Assembly (NCBI GenBank): GCA_932521035.1
Contig: OW051495.1
Coordinates: forward strand, 3,534,001 to 3,598,000
Reading direction: 5' to 3'
Length of the DNA stretch: 64,000 nt
Origin: Oscheius dolichura
Taxonomy: Eukaryota; Nematoda; Chromadorea; Rhabditida; Rhabditidae
Both the position numbers and the translations under genes were made by a program. Below, one piece after another: positions 10,801-23,645 of this stretch (position 1 is the stretch's first letter; each line of letters begins with the position of its first letter). The notes under the pieces are model-generated. The model saw nothing but the letters and a program-made list of their open reading frames with translations. It was not told the origin of the DNA and did no database searches.

Positions 10801-13458
10801 TCTGAAATGCCTCTTCTAGAGGGAGAAAGGAGGAGGCGAACATTAGTGGCGTGGGCCAGTTGGCTGAGCTCGGTGAGGGGAATGTTGACGGCGGCCACTC
10901 CCATGAAAGACTCGTTGACGATGACCGGGTAAGAGACGGTAGTGACGAACATCCTCGAACGGGCCTCCGTCTTTTGCAGCCGGATTTTCTAGAAGAAGAG
11001 GTTGTTTGCCGTCTCAGAAAGTGTGAATAAGCGCGTCTGTGAGTAATAAAAGGGTGTCAAAGCCAGGTGGGTGGGCTGGTTACCTTCCCGCTTATATTGA
11101 TAGACATATGCTGAAATGGATTGTCTCTCTTAACAGGGGGAGGATATCTCCCGGCCGACTCACCCTCTTCGAGGCCATCTTGTTCATCACGGCGTACGAC
11201 TGGTTGGTTATCGGAGTCGGCTCGCCAAATGTCTCCGGTCGGGGCAGGTACTGCAAAAGAGGGATAGGCGAAGACAATAAGGAAGATCATACGAGTCGTT
11301 CCCGGTAGACACCGCTCCAGAGGGCGTCGTCCAGTCCGATGTCGCCGGCGTGAACGCCGATGGACCGGGACATCGTCCGGATGTAGTGTTGGACCTTCTC
11401 CTCGACGTCGGCCATGTTCTGGACGTGAACCATGAAGCCTCGATTGCCACAGGCGATCTGCTTGACTTGTTCGAAGTCGATGGCCTCCTCCCCGATCAGG
11501 AACGAGAACACCCGCACCTAGAGGACTGTATTCCATCTGCCCCGTGTGAAAAGACACCTTCTTGTCCTTGTTGTAGAGGTCGAATATCTCTTTATAGGTG
11601 CTGGGGGCGCCGTCGGTGATGAGCATGATGACATTCTCGCAGCCCTGGTCTGGCCGACCGTTGCTTTGGGAGATCTAGAAGGAGGATGTCCATTTACAGA
11701 GGGGGCACAGACAAAAGAGGAGGTGGAGGAGGAGGAGGAGAACAACGGGTTAGAGCCATCGAGTTGGGGGTTAGAGTGAGGGGTTAGGCAAGGGAACAGG
11801 TTAGAAAAGCCTGTCTTTTGCCATCTTTTAGACTATGCCATGCACATAAAAAGCAAAAATAAGAAGAGAAAAGCGAAGCAATGACAAAGGCATCGAAACA
11901 AGGGGAAGAGAAGCGGAAGCCATGCGAACTCACAGCCAGCTCGTAACCACTGTCGAAGCCCAGGTAGTGTTCCGGCAGCTCGCGGTAGCGTCGGCCCTCG
12001 GTCTGGTTGGTCTGCAGGAGCAGGGCGAACTCCTCCTTGGAGTGGATGGACCACGTGTTCGGCAGCTGGACACAAAGCAATTAAGCAACAAAGACGGGAC
12101 TTTTTGGCGTGTGAGGACTGTCAGAGGCGAGATTAGAGGGGACGCGGACGGACAGCCGGACGAAGCTGGAAGCAAGCGGGGAGGGGTCGGGTCACTCACA
12201 TTCAGGAGACTGGTAAATGCCGTCGGCAAGGCCTTCTCGTACTCGGCCTTGCCCTCGCTCGTCACGTTGTTCATCTTCGACCGCAGCAGCTTCTTGTTCC
12301 TCATGGTGGCTTGGAGCAGACCGCGCTCGCCGGCACAGTCGTCCAGGAAGTAGGCCGACTTGGAGAACTGAGGGAGGGCGGCTTAAGAGGAGGAGGAGGA
12401 GAACACCCACTGGCATGATGTTGAAGTAGTCGTTGTGGGACAGTGTCTCGAGGATGGCCTCCGTCGTCTGCTTGGCTATCTCGTACCGCTGGCCGAGCAT
12501 CGACCCGCTCATGTCCAACATGATCAGTACGTTCTTCGAATTGGTGGCGGCGTTTATGTACCTGTGGGGAAATAGAAACAAATGGAAGAGAGAACTGACC
12601 ATTCAGTGTTTCTACAGTCGAAGAGGTCGAGCAACTCCTGATGGTTGTCCCAGAACCAGGAGGCGGCCGGGTAGAAGCGCATGTAGCCGGACTCGGAGCA
12701 GAACAACTGGAAGGCCAGGTCCCGGACCTCCTCCCGGTGTGTCCGGTAGACGGGATCAATTTCAGACCACTCGATCTTCCTCAGAAATTCCGGCTCTAAA
12801 CGGCGACAAATGCAATTGTCTCGGGCGTTATGATGAGGCGGGAAACCCGAAACATACGTCGATCATAGAGAGGCGTGGGGATGTGGACGGCCGAGGCGAT
12901 GGGCGACGTCGGCAGCGAGTAGAAGTTGGCATTCGGGTGGAGGGTGAAATTACGGGTCTCGTTGATCTTGACCTTCGTCAGGATGTGCGAGTGCTCGTAG
13001 ATCGTCGTCCCGTCATTTCCCTGAGATTATTCATCCTCCCAATAAAAAAGCCAAAAGGGTACCTGCTTGGCCGACATGAACCGGATGAAGTCCTTGGACT
13101 TGGGGTCGTTGACATCCTCGTTGGTGGAGTTCCGCCTGCTCCGTGCCTCGAGCGAAACCTTGGCCTTGTAGGCGAACTCGGCCCTCCTCTTGAGGTACTT
13201 CTCGATGGCCGTCTTGCTCCGCTTCAGCTCCACCCGCGGGTCGTACTGCTCCGGTTCGACATACTTATCGTAGAACTGGATAATCTTCTGCTCTCCGCTG
13301 ACCCGTTCAAATGTCTCCAGGAGATATTCACTCAGCACCCGCGAACAGTCCTCTATACTGAAATAAATAGCGGGAGGATGGAAAAGACCGGGAGAGTCGT
13401 CTCACCTGTCCTTATTGAAGGCTGTTGTCGTGGCCAACAGCGTCAAGAAAAAACGCAT
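7808..13458 (-). CDS. CACNA2D: Voltage-gated calcium channel alpha2-delta auxiliary subunit
   Basis: This extracellular, membrane-anchored subunit raises surface density of high-voltage-activated calcium channels at synapses and muscle. The start gives a signal peptide, [13 protein letters not shown]. The VWA N-terminal region follows (about 13040-13340). The VWA domain has an intact [16 protein letters not shown] (about 12500-12530), with [11 protein letters not shown] near 11620. Cache-type segments follow, including [20 protein letters not shown] (about 10880-10950), [17 protein letters not shown] (about 10740-10800) and [17 protein letters not shown] (about 9210-9260). The cysteine-rich delta part includes [10 protein letters not shown], and the protein ends in a hydrophobic stretch, [12 protein letters not shown], fitting GPI or membrane anchoring. 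Introns are about 35-50 bp, except one of 201 bp at 8833-9033 that holds a tRNA-like repeat. The leader contains a three-codon upstream ORF. Confidence 0.95.
8959..9029 (-). repeat. tRNA-like (SINE-type) sequence inside an alpha2-delta intron
   Basis: Read on the minus strand, the segment has a box-A-like TGGTGCAGTGCC, then about 40 nt, then a perfect T-arm: stem GCGGG, loop TTCGACC, stem CCCGC, which contains box B. The 5' and 3' acceptor strands do not pair, so it is not a functional tRNA gene. It begins within a few bases of the splice donor at 9033. It sits in a 201-bp intron whose neighbours are about 40 bp. A related sequence lies at 19451-19526. Confidence 0.6.
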
Positions 13459-14987
13459 TTCACGGAGGCATTTACTACTAAAAATTGGAAGAATTGGAGG
13501 AGAAAAGTGGGAAGACACGAGCAGACAGGTGCAAAGAGTAAAAAAAGAGGCCAATAACCAGGAATCAGCTCAATTTTGTCCCCTTCCTTCGGAGTCAAAT
13601 TTCAAAGGAGGACGAAGTATTTCCGGAGGAGGAGACGCGGCTCGTTGTGGAATTTGGGGGAAGTAATGCGACAAGCAGCGGGTGGTTGTAATCCGTCTTC
13701 ACGCTTGTGGGGTTACCCCCACAATCAGTCCCGGGGCTTCTTTTTTAATAATTGCCGGCTTCTGCTCGCTCAACCCCTCATTATCAGAATAATTGCCGTT
13801 TACTGGGGAATGTACTCGGCCCGAGAGTTCGGGTTGTCCCCCTTCAAGTGCATATTTGCTGAACTGATGACGAGAAGATTAAAGATAACCAGGGAGGGAG
13901 AAAAGGAGAGAGGATAAAAGTATAAATTATGACCAAAATGGGAGGCTTGCCACCCCTCCGCAAAACAATACGAGCCCGAGGGGAGGCGATCGATCTGCCG
14001 CCGCCGACTTCTACGCCTTAAAACCCAGTCGTAGAAGCTCCGATTCCACTCATCGGCCCACCTGGACAGCCTCTTTTCTCTCGTATTTCTCGTCGGCGGG
14101 TGAGGGCAACGGCTCCAGGAGAGAAGGACATAGGAGTAGGACGCGGAAGGTGTAAAAGGTGTGCGTAGAATGGCGACATTTCCCGGCCGTCAGATGTCGC
14201 CATCAATTATTCATTTGCTCTGATCCCTTTGCTCTATCTTACACGAAATCCATTCCCTCTTTTCTTATTCTATCAGTTACTCGCAATCCCAGGAAATCAT
14301 TCTTTTGGATTCAAAGTGAAGTGGACAAAGTGGCCCGTGACCCATCGTCCTGGCCCAGTTTTCCCTCCTCCTCCGTTCTGCCGAGCCTTTTTTTCACACC
14401 CGAAAAGTCTCGGCAGTAATCTTTTACTACGAAAGTGTGACTCTCCCTCTGACAACGTCTAATAAAAAGAAATGTTATTGTTATGGGCGCAAAACCCCCT
14501 GCTGATCGTTTTGGATCTCCTCCACCAGAGTAATAAGAGTAAATATCAATAGGAACAGGAGAACTGGTAAGGGGGAGGGCTGCTCTATAAGGCAGGGCAG
14601 GGGGATAAAAGAGTTGGAACAGGGAGAGAGTGGCAGGTGACGGATCAGACATATCCGAAGGGCATTCATATGGCGTAATTACAAGCATTGAATAGTAGAG
14701 GAGAGGAGGATGACCCGGGAAAAAAGAGACGAGAGGGGTGACGGTGGCCGGGGATAAAGGAGAGAAGCCTGGCAGAGTATTTGCGCTGCCACTTGAGGCA
14801 GTTTGTGGCGGAACTTTCAAGCTGTGAATTAGAACAGCTAATGACTATGGACAGCGGCGGTGTAACAGCCGGGACCACACCTGCCAGTCTTCCTCCGGGG
14901 CTCAGTAGAGCCGAGATTGATTCAGACGAGAGACACTTTATTCAGAAGGAGGGGACACGCAAGGGAGGAGGACTCGTAAGGGGGAGA
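13459..14987. other. Intergenic region, no gene recognised
   Basis: About 1.5 kb of moderately GC-rich sequence with purine-rich plus-strand runs lies between stomatin and the alpha2-delta start. Just upstream of the alpha2-delta ATG is a pyrimidine-AG site (ccaatttttag). ORFs on either strand look like chance frames. Confidence 0.4.
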
Positions 14988-16085
14988 TCAGGCAGACGCT
15001 TTCCCGAGGAAGGCGCTTATCAGGTCGATTGGGAACGGGAAAATGATCGTCGTATTCTTCTCGGCCCTGAAATGGCTATTTTAAGAGGAGACGGGAGGGA
15101 CTTACGCGATGTTGTTCAGTGTCTGGAGGTAGCGCAGCTGGAGGGCCGACGGCGACTGGCTGATGATCTCCGAGGCTTCTTTCAGGGCGAATGAGGCATT
15201 CCTCTCCCCTTCGGCCACGATGAGCTACAACTTGATGAGCCTTTATGAGCCTCTGTTTACTTGTCGCATACCTTTGCCTTGGCCTCTCGGCTGGCTTCCG
15301 CCTCGGCTGCCATTGCCCTTTGCAGTTGGGGAGGGAGGCGCACGTCTTTCACCTCCACGCGTTCCACTTTCACTCCCCACGGCTCCGTAGCATCGTCCAG
15401 AGTCACCTGCATGAATTTGGCAATTCCCGCTCGATCAGAGAGCATCTCCGCGAGGGTCTTCGTTCCCAAGATATTGCGAAGGGTGGTCTGGGAGAGGAGC
15501 TGGGTACTGTGGCGGGCATTTTCGACTTGGGTTATCTGGAATGGGGAAAGGTTCTTCGGAAGGCAAACAAAATTACGGAGAGGGTGGCATTCTCAATACG
15601 GAAATATATCACGGCGTCAACTTTCACGGTCACGGAGTCTTTGGAGAGGATCTGGAAGGCCTGTGTTGACGGGAGGAGGGTGGAGGACAGACCTCCTGCG
15701 GCGGCACGTCGAAGGAGACCAGCCGGAGATCGATCTTTCGGTACTCGTCGATACAGGGGATGATGAAGAATATTCCCGGGCCTTTGGCCCCTCCGGGAAG
15801 AAGACGGCCCAGACGGAAGATGACAGCTCGCTCATACTCCTGCACCGTCTATAAACAGGAGAATACGTTGTTTTCTTCGAGTCCCTACTCTGAAGCAGAA
15901 GAAGGCCGTGATGGGAAAGAAGAGAAAGACGATAAAATAGGACATGGCTATCAGGAAGTGTTCCATACAGCTCCGCTGATGGATCTCCTCTATAATTTCT
16001 AGACTGCTCGGAGGAGGAGAGGACGCTTACCTTTCTCGTCGTTGTACTCTTCAATAGTCGGAGGGGGGATATTCTGCATTTCCAT
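14988..16085 (-). CDS. STOM: Stomatin/MEC-2-like band-7 membrane protein
   Basis: Stomatins are hairpin membrane proteins that oligomerise and tune ion channels, including mechanosensory ones. A short cytoplasmic N-terminus ([18 protein letters not shown]) precedes the hydrophobic hairpin, [19 protein letters not shown] (about 15890-15950). The PHB/band-7 domain follows: [57 protein letters not shown], then the oligomerisation helix region [15 protein letters not shown] and [17 protein letters not shown]. The end is [17 protein letters not shown], the usual stomatin tail. Introns are about 40-60 bp. The ATG lies ten nt after attttacag. It is complete and of usual length, about 280 residues. 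Which paralogue it is (stomatin, STOML3 or MEC-2) cannot be settled by eye. Confidence 0.92.
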
Positions 16086-16542
16086 TGGAGCTGAACTGTA
16101 AAATGTCTACAAAAAGAGATAATGTACAGAGCAATTGGCAAATGAAACAGTCTGCGCGGCGGGAGGACAGCGGAGCAACCGTATTCAAATGGCGCGTGCC
16201 CCGCGCACGATTATAGCGCGATAATTACTGGCAGAGGAGCGACAAAGAGACCTCAAACAGACAACATCCGGTGTCTACTCTCTGGTAATTTCAACAGGGA
16301 GCAGCCACTAGGGGGCCATTAGAGAGGAGGACAATAACCGGGGACAGCCGATCCATACTGTCCTTTTCGAAGAGCACAAATTATTAGCCATATCAGAGGA
16401 GAACCCTTTTCATATTTTCAGCTTTCTAACGGGCCCAGAGATGTGCACCAGACCAATGAATCCCTGTGCCCTAATTGGCATGGATGATCCGATGCATTTC
16501 TAGCCTAGTGATCGAAAAGTGATACCTGGTGTCATTGTCTCC
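16086..16542. promoter_or_regulatory. Head-to-head intergenic region (stomatin / SLC17-like)
   Basis: About 460 bp separate two divergently transcribed genes, so it should contain promoters for both. A cattttctag-type acceptor-like site lies about 40 nt before the plus-strand ATG. I see no clear TATA element. Confidence 0.4.
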
Positions 16543-18195
16543 ATGTCGCTGTTGGCCCACCGCTACCGGGCTGTCATCGTCCTGATCACATTTGTCTGCC
16601 TCACCAGCATTTCCTCCAACTATATAATCATTAATTTTACCTTCATCTGTATGCAACAAGAACATGGGAATACGGTAACTTTTGCCCATACCCGTCCCCT
16701 ACAAAATGGTACAGACGACAGCCAGCCATGTCTACTCTCCTATCGAGAAGTCCTACATAATGTGGGCGGTGGCAGTCGGGTGCCTGTTGGCCACCTTCCC
16801 CTTCAACTATTTCTACACTACATATGGAGCCAGGTCAGTTCTCCTCCTCCTTTTAATCTGTCCCTGAAGGTATCCCTTCTTTGTGGCTGGGATGATCTCT
16901 GTCTTTTCCACTGCTCTCATGCCCCTGGCCGCCGATTGCGGGCTCTATTATCTCCTCTTCCTACGCCTTCTCCAGGTGATATCCTCAAAAACAAACCGAC
17001 ATTATCTCTAGGGTGTGGCCTACTCGGCCGACTTCTCGGCCATCGGTCTGGTCTGTGTCAGGTGGGCCCCCCTCCGAGAGACGTCCCTCTTCATCGCCCT
17101 CCTCACAATGTTCACCATCGTAGCCAGCAGTCTGACCAATTCGATCAGCGGCTTCGTCTGTTCTTCTTTCTTGCATTTTATCTCCAATTTCAGCTGTGTG
17201 AGTCGAGGTTCGGCTGGAGGTCGGCCTTTTACCTCCACGCTGCGTTTGGTCTGATCGTCTTTCTCCTCTGGCTCAAGTTGTACTCTGACGAGCCGGGTCA
17301 GTCGAACAGGGTAAGCGAGAAAGAGCTGAGGGTGATTGGGAAGGGGAAGAGTGAACAACACAAGGAGGGGACCAAGACTGTTCCTTATAAGGTGATCTCT
17401 CCCTGTTGGCGGTAGAGGGAACAGTTCCAGGCATTGCTGTCCCACCCGGCGATCCTGTGTGTTTGGTTTAGCGCCTTCGTCGAGATGTCCTCCTACATTT
17501 TGCTGTCCACCTATGCCCCGATCTACTTCAACAATGTCCTCCACTACGAGATTGGAGACACGGGCGTCGTTGTCGGTCTGGCAACAGTCAGCCAAATTCC
17601 CATCAAGGTGGCCGCTGCTCTAATTAGCGACAAAGTTTCGTACGCTGGCTATCCAAAAAAATGAATAAGCTCCTTCCAGCTACTTCTCCGAGATGACAAA
17701 GATCCACTTCTTCAATAGCCTGGCCATGGGAGGGATCGGCCTGCTCTTTGTCTGTTTGGGGTGAGACTTGTCTTCCGGCCGGAACAGGTCATTTCAGTTT
17801 CGTCCCGGCCTCTTCTGCTTGGCTAGCCGTCCTCATCTACACCCTCATCAACTGGTGTTTCAGTGTCAACTGTGCCGGTTTCTATAAATGTGCCACCCTC
17901 GTCTCCAGGTTTGTTTTTAGTCTGCTGCTCAAGTCTTTAGACAATATGCCCACGTGGTCATTGGGACTATCCAATGGATGAAGTGCGTGGCCCTGTTCAC
18001 TGCCCCGGCTCTGGTGGGATGCCTTGTCACGGACGAAGGGGATCGCGACCAATGGAGGATGGTGTTCCTAACAGGAGCTGCTCTAATGCTTCTGGTAGGC
18101 CAGGGGCAGATTCTAAAGAAAAGATTCAGGCGAATGCATTGGCCTTCCCCATCTTCACCGTCGAGCCGGCCGCCTTCACAACGGAACACAACTGA
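16543..18195 (+). CDS. SLC17-family major facilitator transporter (anion/organic acid)
   Basis: This is a twelve-helix MFS protein of the SLC17 type, the family of sialin, vesicular glutamate and phosphate transporters. It opens SLLAHRYRAVIVLITFVCL. Next come SPIEKSYIMWAVAVGCLLAT and YPFFVAGMISVFSTALMP. Then come WAPLRETSLFIALLTMFTIV, the TM6 region after RFGWRSAFYLHAAFGLIVFL, and the central loop YSDEP. The C-terminal half includes ILCVWFSAFVEMSSYILLST and VVVGLATVSQIPIKVAAALI followed by SDKVS. It ends with TVEPAAFTTEHN. Nine or so introns are 32-43 bp each. I chose the ATG at 16543 because upstream in-frame sequence has only a GTG start. The substrate is unknown. It converges on NR2C with about 430 bp between stops. 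Confidence 0.85.
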
Positions 18196-18629
18196 AATAG
18201 TTTATTCTGTACATTCAATAATAGTTTAAGCCATAATTATTGTGATTGCAACTGACGAAAGATTCAAAGAGGAGGACAACTAGCGCGCAACCTAACGAAC
18301 ACTAGCCACATTCTAACCGACACAGCAAGACAACGGAGAGACAGGGAGACAGAGAGAGATACTTATATTGCAAAGACATTGTGGAGGAGGGTGGCGCCGG
18401 GCATTTCTAGCCAAATCGCTAAAGCTCAACTCATAAAGCCCCTAAACCGAAGAAGAAGAGGAGGAGAATACTGTAGAAGAAACGGAGAGGAGGAAGAGGA
18501 GGTAACCGGAGGAGGACCGGGGACAGCTAACTCGGGATAGAATTCTGGGCTATGGATATGGTCGGGTCTGAGGGTCACAGGAGAGGAAAGCACTTGTAGG
18601 GAGGAGGGACTATGGTACACGGGGACAGG
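18196..18629. other. Tail-to-tail 3' flanks
   Basis: This is the convergent region between the SLC17-like and NR2C stop codons. It has purine-rich runs and no recognised gene. Confidence 0.4.
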
Positions 18630-21600
18630 CTAGAAGAGACTCGGCTGCTCGTCCCCGCTGGCCGTCGTCGACCCGGAGGACGGCAACAGGGTGTCTGAGC
18701 CGCGACGCTCGAACATATTCAACACGTCCATCTTCAGCACGAACGGGATCACCGTCTCGATGCTCAGGCTCCCGATCAGCCCGGAGAAGAAGAGCTCTAC
18801 CAGCACGGACTCCTTGAACCACCGTAGACAGGGCAACAGCTGCAGCAGACGAGAGTACCTGTCAAGTGGCTGTAGGTGGCCGGCCAGGGAAGGGCTCACC
18901 TCTCCACGGCAACGGAGGTCGACGGCGAGGTGATGTGTGTCTCGTTGTCCTCGGAGTTGGAGTCTTCGTTGCAGGAACTCGTGCTCATGACGTGCTCGTA
19001 CAGCTCGTGGCAGCCGAGCATGTTCGACGACTTGGTCTCCCCCGTACACGTAGAAATCGGAAGGTCTAAAGATCTCCTTTCTATTCGGGGCAGATACAAT
19101 AAAACGGACCATTAGCCGTGAAGGAGATAAGCTTGAGGTAGGCAAATTCGATTGCACTGAGTTTAACCTCGTCGAAACGCTGTACCAGCTGCAGGAGTTG
19201 TTTGATCTGCTGGTCGACTTCTTCGAACTTTTCCTGTTTCAGCTGGCCTATTTTGGAACAGGCCGACAGGTGGGAACTCATCGCATCGAGCATCCGCCTC
19301 AGGCCGACGTGGTCTGCCGACTGCATCAGGCCCAGGATGAACAGATCACACCATTTTATTTTCATCACTGATTCCAACGAAGATGTTCTGCAAAAAATCT
19401 GGTCAGTACTTCTTAGAGGATACAAACACTCAGTGAACTCATGTGTTAGGTTATCGTCACCCCAGCGGAACCGAACCAGGGACACTCGGCGCACGCGCCC
19501 ACCTCCCTGGCACTGCGCCATGTTAACAGTCAGGTGAAAAAAGAGGAAAACTCACTTCAAGCCCATTCGAACGTCTTTCATCCAGTGTACTGATAAAAAT
19601 AGTAGTCGAGAAGCCGTTTCACATATAAATTGAATATTCAAATCGGCTGGAGGGGGTTGTGGAACTGGTAAATGAAACCGTGACCTCTGAAATTGGGAAT
19701 GGAAATAGCTGGGAGAGGAGAAACCTCTGCGTTGAATATGGGGCCATCCTCGCTGATGGAGGACGCAGTATTGGAGGAGGAGGGGGAGGCGGACGGGGCC
19801 AGGCCGATGACTGTCATCACGTCAATGCCGGACTCTTCCTCGCCCATCGACTCCTAAATCTCCAATTCAAATAATCTCGCCGGATTACGACACCCTTCCC
19901 AGGAGTAAATGAACTGACCCGTTTAACAGGTGGGAATTCGCTCTGGGTGGGCGAGTCCGTCTCCGGCGGCACGGAGCTCATGGGCGAGCTGGCCGAGTCC
20001 TCCTTCTTGGCCAGGAGGAGTCGCTCCTGGTTCTCTTGTTCCGTTTTGACGATGGCCAGGAGTCCATTCATCAGGGGGTTATTGGTCAGCGGCTGAAATA
20101 TCCCTCGTCTCTGTTTGTCCTCCTCTAACGGGTGGCTAACCCGGCCGATTGGCAACTGACCGTGGAGGTGCTGCGTGGGGTCGAGGAGGAGACCATCGTG
20201 GGGGGACTGTCCCCGGCCGACTGCTGGACCGGCCGGCGCTCTGCTTGCACTGCTGAAAAACACCGTCTCTATGGGTCTTTTTGTCTCGGAGAGGGGCGAG
20301 TTACACGGGGGGTAATATTTGCCCTGGCTGACCCCCGGACGGCATATTTGAGACTAATTAGATCATTAGTTGGAGATTAGGGTCTCCTCGGGCAACATCT
20401 GCGCCACGGGAGAGTAGCGCTATTTCCGGCCCAGGTGATAAAGGTCCCCCTATAGCCCCGGCCATAACGACTTACACTCGCTTCGCATGCCCATGGACAG
20501 GCACTTTTTCAACCGGCAGAATTGACAGCGATTCCTGTGGAACTTGGTGACCGGGCAGTCCTTACTCCCTCTGCAGACGTAGCCGATCTGAATATGGAGC
20601 ATTTGGAGAACAGCCTCGTGAGCATACCTGTTTGCGTATGGATCTCTTGAAGAATCCCTTGCAGCCCTCGCAGCTGACGGCTCCATAGTGCCGGCCGCTG
20701 GCCTTGTCGCCGCAGACGACGCAGATCTCGCCGGCATCCCGCGACGGAGCATCCCGGATATCGTGGCTGAGGGGCACCCGCGAGACGTTCATCACTCCCG
20801 CATTGGCTAACTGAAATGCTCGTCTCTTCTTCTTTTTGTTGTGTTGGAGACGATGAATTATTCGGGGGAGTCAAAGGTGAGAGCCGGAGGGAAGGGGGCG
20901 AAGGACAGCGATGATTAGTACAGGCACCCCGAAAATACCTCGCCCCATCGCAAAACAATTGTCTTGGGGGTGAAAAATATCGGAGTCAAAATAGGGGGAG
21001 GACGGGGTAAAAGGGGATAGGAGGGGCTCTAGGCTATCATTTGGGGATCGACGGTTGTTGCCAGGGTAATTGGGGGACGGTGGAGGAGGAGGACGAGACG
21101 AGGATGATAAAGGTCTCGGGCTCGAAGAAGTGGACATACATGTGGAGGAGATAAATCAAATGCCAGATGGAACTCCACCTGGAGGGCCGTCTCGAGAGGA
21201 CGGGGGGCTCTACAAAAAAGGAACACCGGGACGGGGGAGGGGGGTGAACCCCCTCGTAGATTTCCCAGGGGAGGGGATACGAGGCGGGTCATTCAAAAAA
21301 CAGCTGATCGAGGAGGACGGGCGAGAGATTCCTGGAGGGCAGTTCTTACGGACTGCTGCCAGTCAGCTGAAATACTAGAGGCGGCGGGGGTCAGAGGCCG
21401 AATCAATGGGGGAATGCAGGTGGCCCAAGCGCATAACACGATGGAATCCTCCGGTTGTTGTTGACGTCGGGGTGGTCACAGGGAGGGCTGGCGAGTTTGA
21501 CCTACGCGTGTGACCCCGGGGGGATGAGGAGGTCGCCCTGGCCTTATCAGGAAGACGTGGCATCGATTAGCCGACACGGAGCAGGACTGTTAGTTCCGGT

Positions 21601-23614
21601 TCATGGGGTCATTGTCCGGAGGGGGCGCCTCTCTGGAGGCGAGTGACGAGGTCTGCCCCCTCGTTCCTAAAGAGGACTGTGTCAGGTGCCAGACCGAAAA
21701 CATTATCACAGTGTACTCCACAGAGCCCCAGCGTGTCCAAATAAATACAGGCCAAACAAAGGCCCCCTCGTCTGGGGAGATCTCCCCTCGGGCGGCTACT
21801 GCCGACCCCTTGCTGCCACCCTTTAGTGCGCGACCTGAGCCGGTTCCAGCAGCAACGATTATCGAGTTCTTGTGTAACTGGCCAGTTGGGGGATCAAGTG
21901 GACGGGATGGGAGATGGGGGCTAACGTGTTCTGGAAGGTCACCAAGCGCCAACCTTGTCCTTAGCCGGCGCGTTCGTCGTGACCCCCCGGCTGGCTGGAA
22001 AACGGGCTTCGAGGCTGATGGGGAAGCAGGATAAACATTTCAGAGGGGGATAAGTCCTGACCTCCACGGAGGACACCCCCTTCTACTCCTCTTCCTCCCC
22101 TGCCCGCTCCCCCGGAGCTTTTCGTCTCCGGGCCACACCCCGGCGATTCTTCGATAAGCTCCCCGGGTCTGACGCACTGTTTTGCTCACGACGACGGTTT
22201 CGGTTGCCAGGAGACGGCGGGCCGATGTTTTCGGTACTCACCTGGGCATTCCGAAGAGCTGATATGTGGTGGAGGAGGCTGGGCATGGCCGGTGGCAGTA
22301 GCGGAGCCCGCGAGGCCGGAGGAAGCAGCGAGTTACGAGCTGCCGCCTGAAACGAAGGGATGAAACAGTACGAGGAGACAGGCCGATAAGGAGACAGGGT
22401 TCACGTGGGACAGTGACTCAGGGGGACAGATGGAAACAGTCGGGCCCCGAGGGACGGAGCCCTTTACGGGGTAAACAGAAAGGTGAACCCGGCTAATGAG
22501 GGCAGGGCTTATCTGTCGTGTCTGACTGGTTCTCCTGGTTCGCCCTGATTCGAAACGAAGGTCCTTGAGAGCTGCTCTGACCCCCCACGAGTAACCTTCT
22601 GTTTTTGGCGGGAAAGCGGGAGAAATATGGGAAGTCTAACGATATTCTGTGATAAGTGGTGAGAGGGGACGGGGTAAAGACCTCGAATACTCCCGGAAAG
22701 AGGTCAGCGGACAGCCGTTTCGAGTGGCGTAACCAAGGTTAAAGGGCGGGTAAACAGAAACTGTCGAGGTCAGAGGGCAGACGGCTGGCTGCACGGGGGG
22801 GAGGGGAGGTCATCTCATGTAGCAGTCGGCTGTTTGGCACGATGGAGCCAATCGGAAGGGCGAGCCAAACAGCCCCGAAGAACCCAAGGGCAGGCAAATA
22901 GCGGGGGCCCTACCAGGACAGATGCACTAGGGGAGATCGTCTCTTTTGTCTGTCTGCCTGTCCCTGGTCCCTGGTCCCCTCGGGAGTATCTATTTGGGGA
23001 CTTTGTGTGTGTGTGGCGGATGACTCTCTGGTGTGGTCAGCTGAATCGCCTCCGGCAATGGCCACACGGCCGGGCAGAATTGAAAAGCAAACAAAGGGAC
23101 ACACAATCAACGCATTCCAAACACGGCATATCGCCACATGGCCGGGATCCGACCGACTGTACGGACGGACGACCACCGACTGACCTGCATCATTCCGATG
23201 AGTTGGGGATTGTTGAACATCTGGAGCTGGGCTGCCATCATTGCCGGGTTGAACTGTGGCAGAGGAGCCACCGGACGGGGCACTTCGAGTGGGGAATCGG
23301 CGGCGGCCGAGGTGGCTACGACCTCCCCGAGAGTCTGAAACTGTCCAGTTAGTGGTGAGAACGTCGGCCCTCGGGCAGGCGACCAGCCCCTCGTGTATAC
23401 TACGAGAAACCCGCCGAGGAGGTCAGTCGTCGTTGCGAAATGGTAGGAGACCGGCCGCCGTCGGTTCCGAGGGCTAAGAGGGCAAGAAAACTGGATTTTT
23501 TAAGGCTAAAGATATCTTGAGGCAAACGAGGGCAGCTAGGGATGGCCGTCATCCGCCAGAGGAGAGCCTTTCCTCTCTGTTTGGCCAGTTATTGGACTGT
23601 GTCCTTTTCAAAGA

Positions 23615-23645
<31 letters not shown>

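Noticed and set aside
12433-13557. 374-codon plus-strand ORF
   Set aside because: It is the antisense shadow of alpha2-delta exons, which are supported by family similarity and splice sites.
20450-20800. HNF4 or RXR-type receptor
   Set aside because: The second zinc finger and the SVQAERRPV extension match TR2/TR4 (NR2C) and not HNF4 or RXR.
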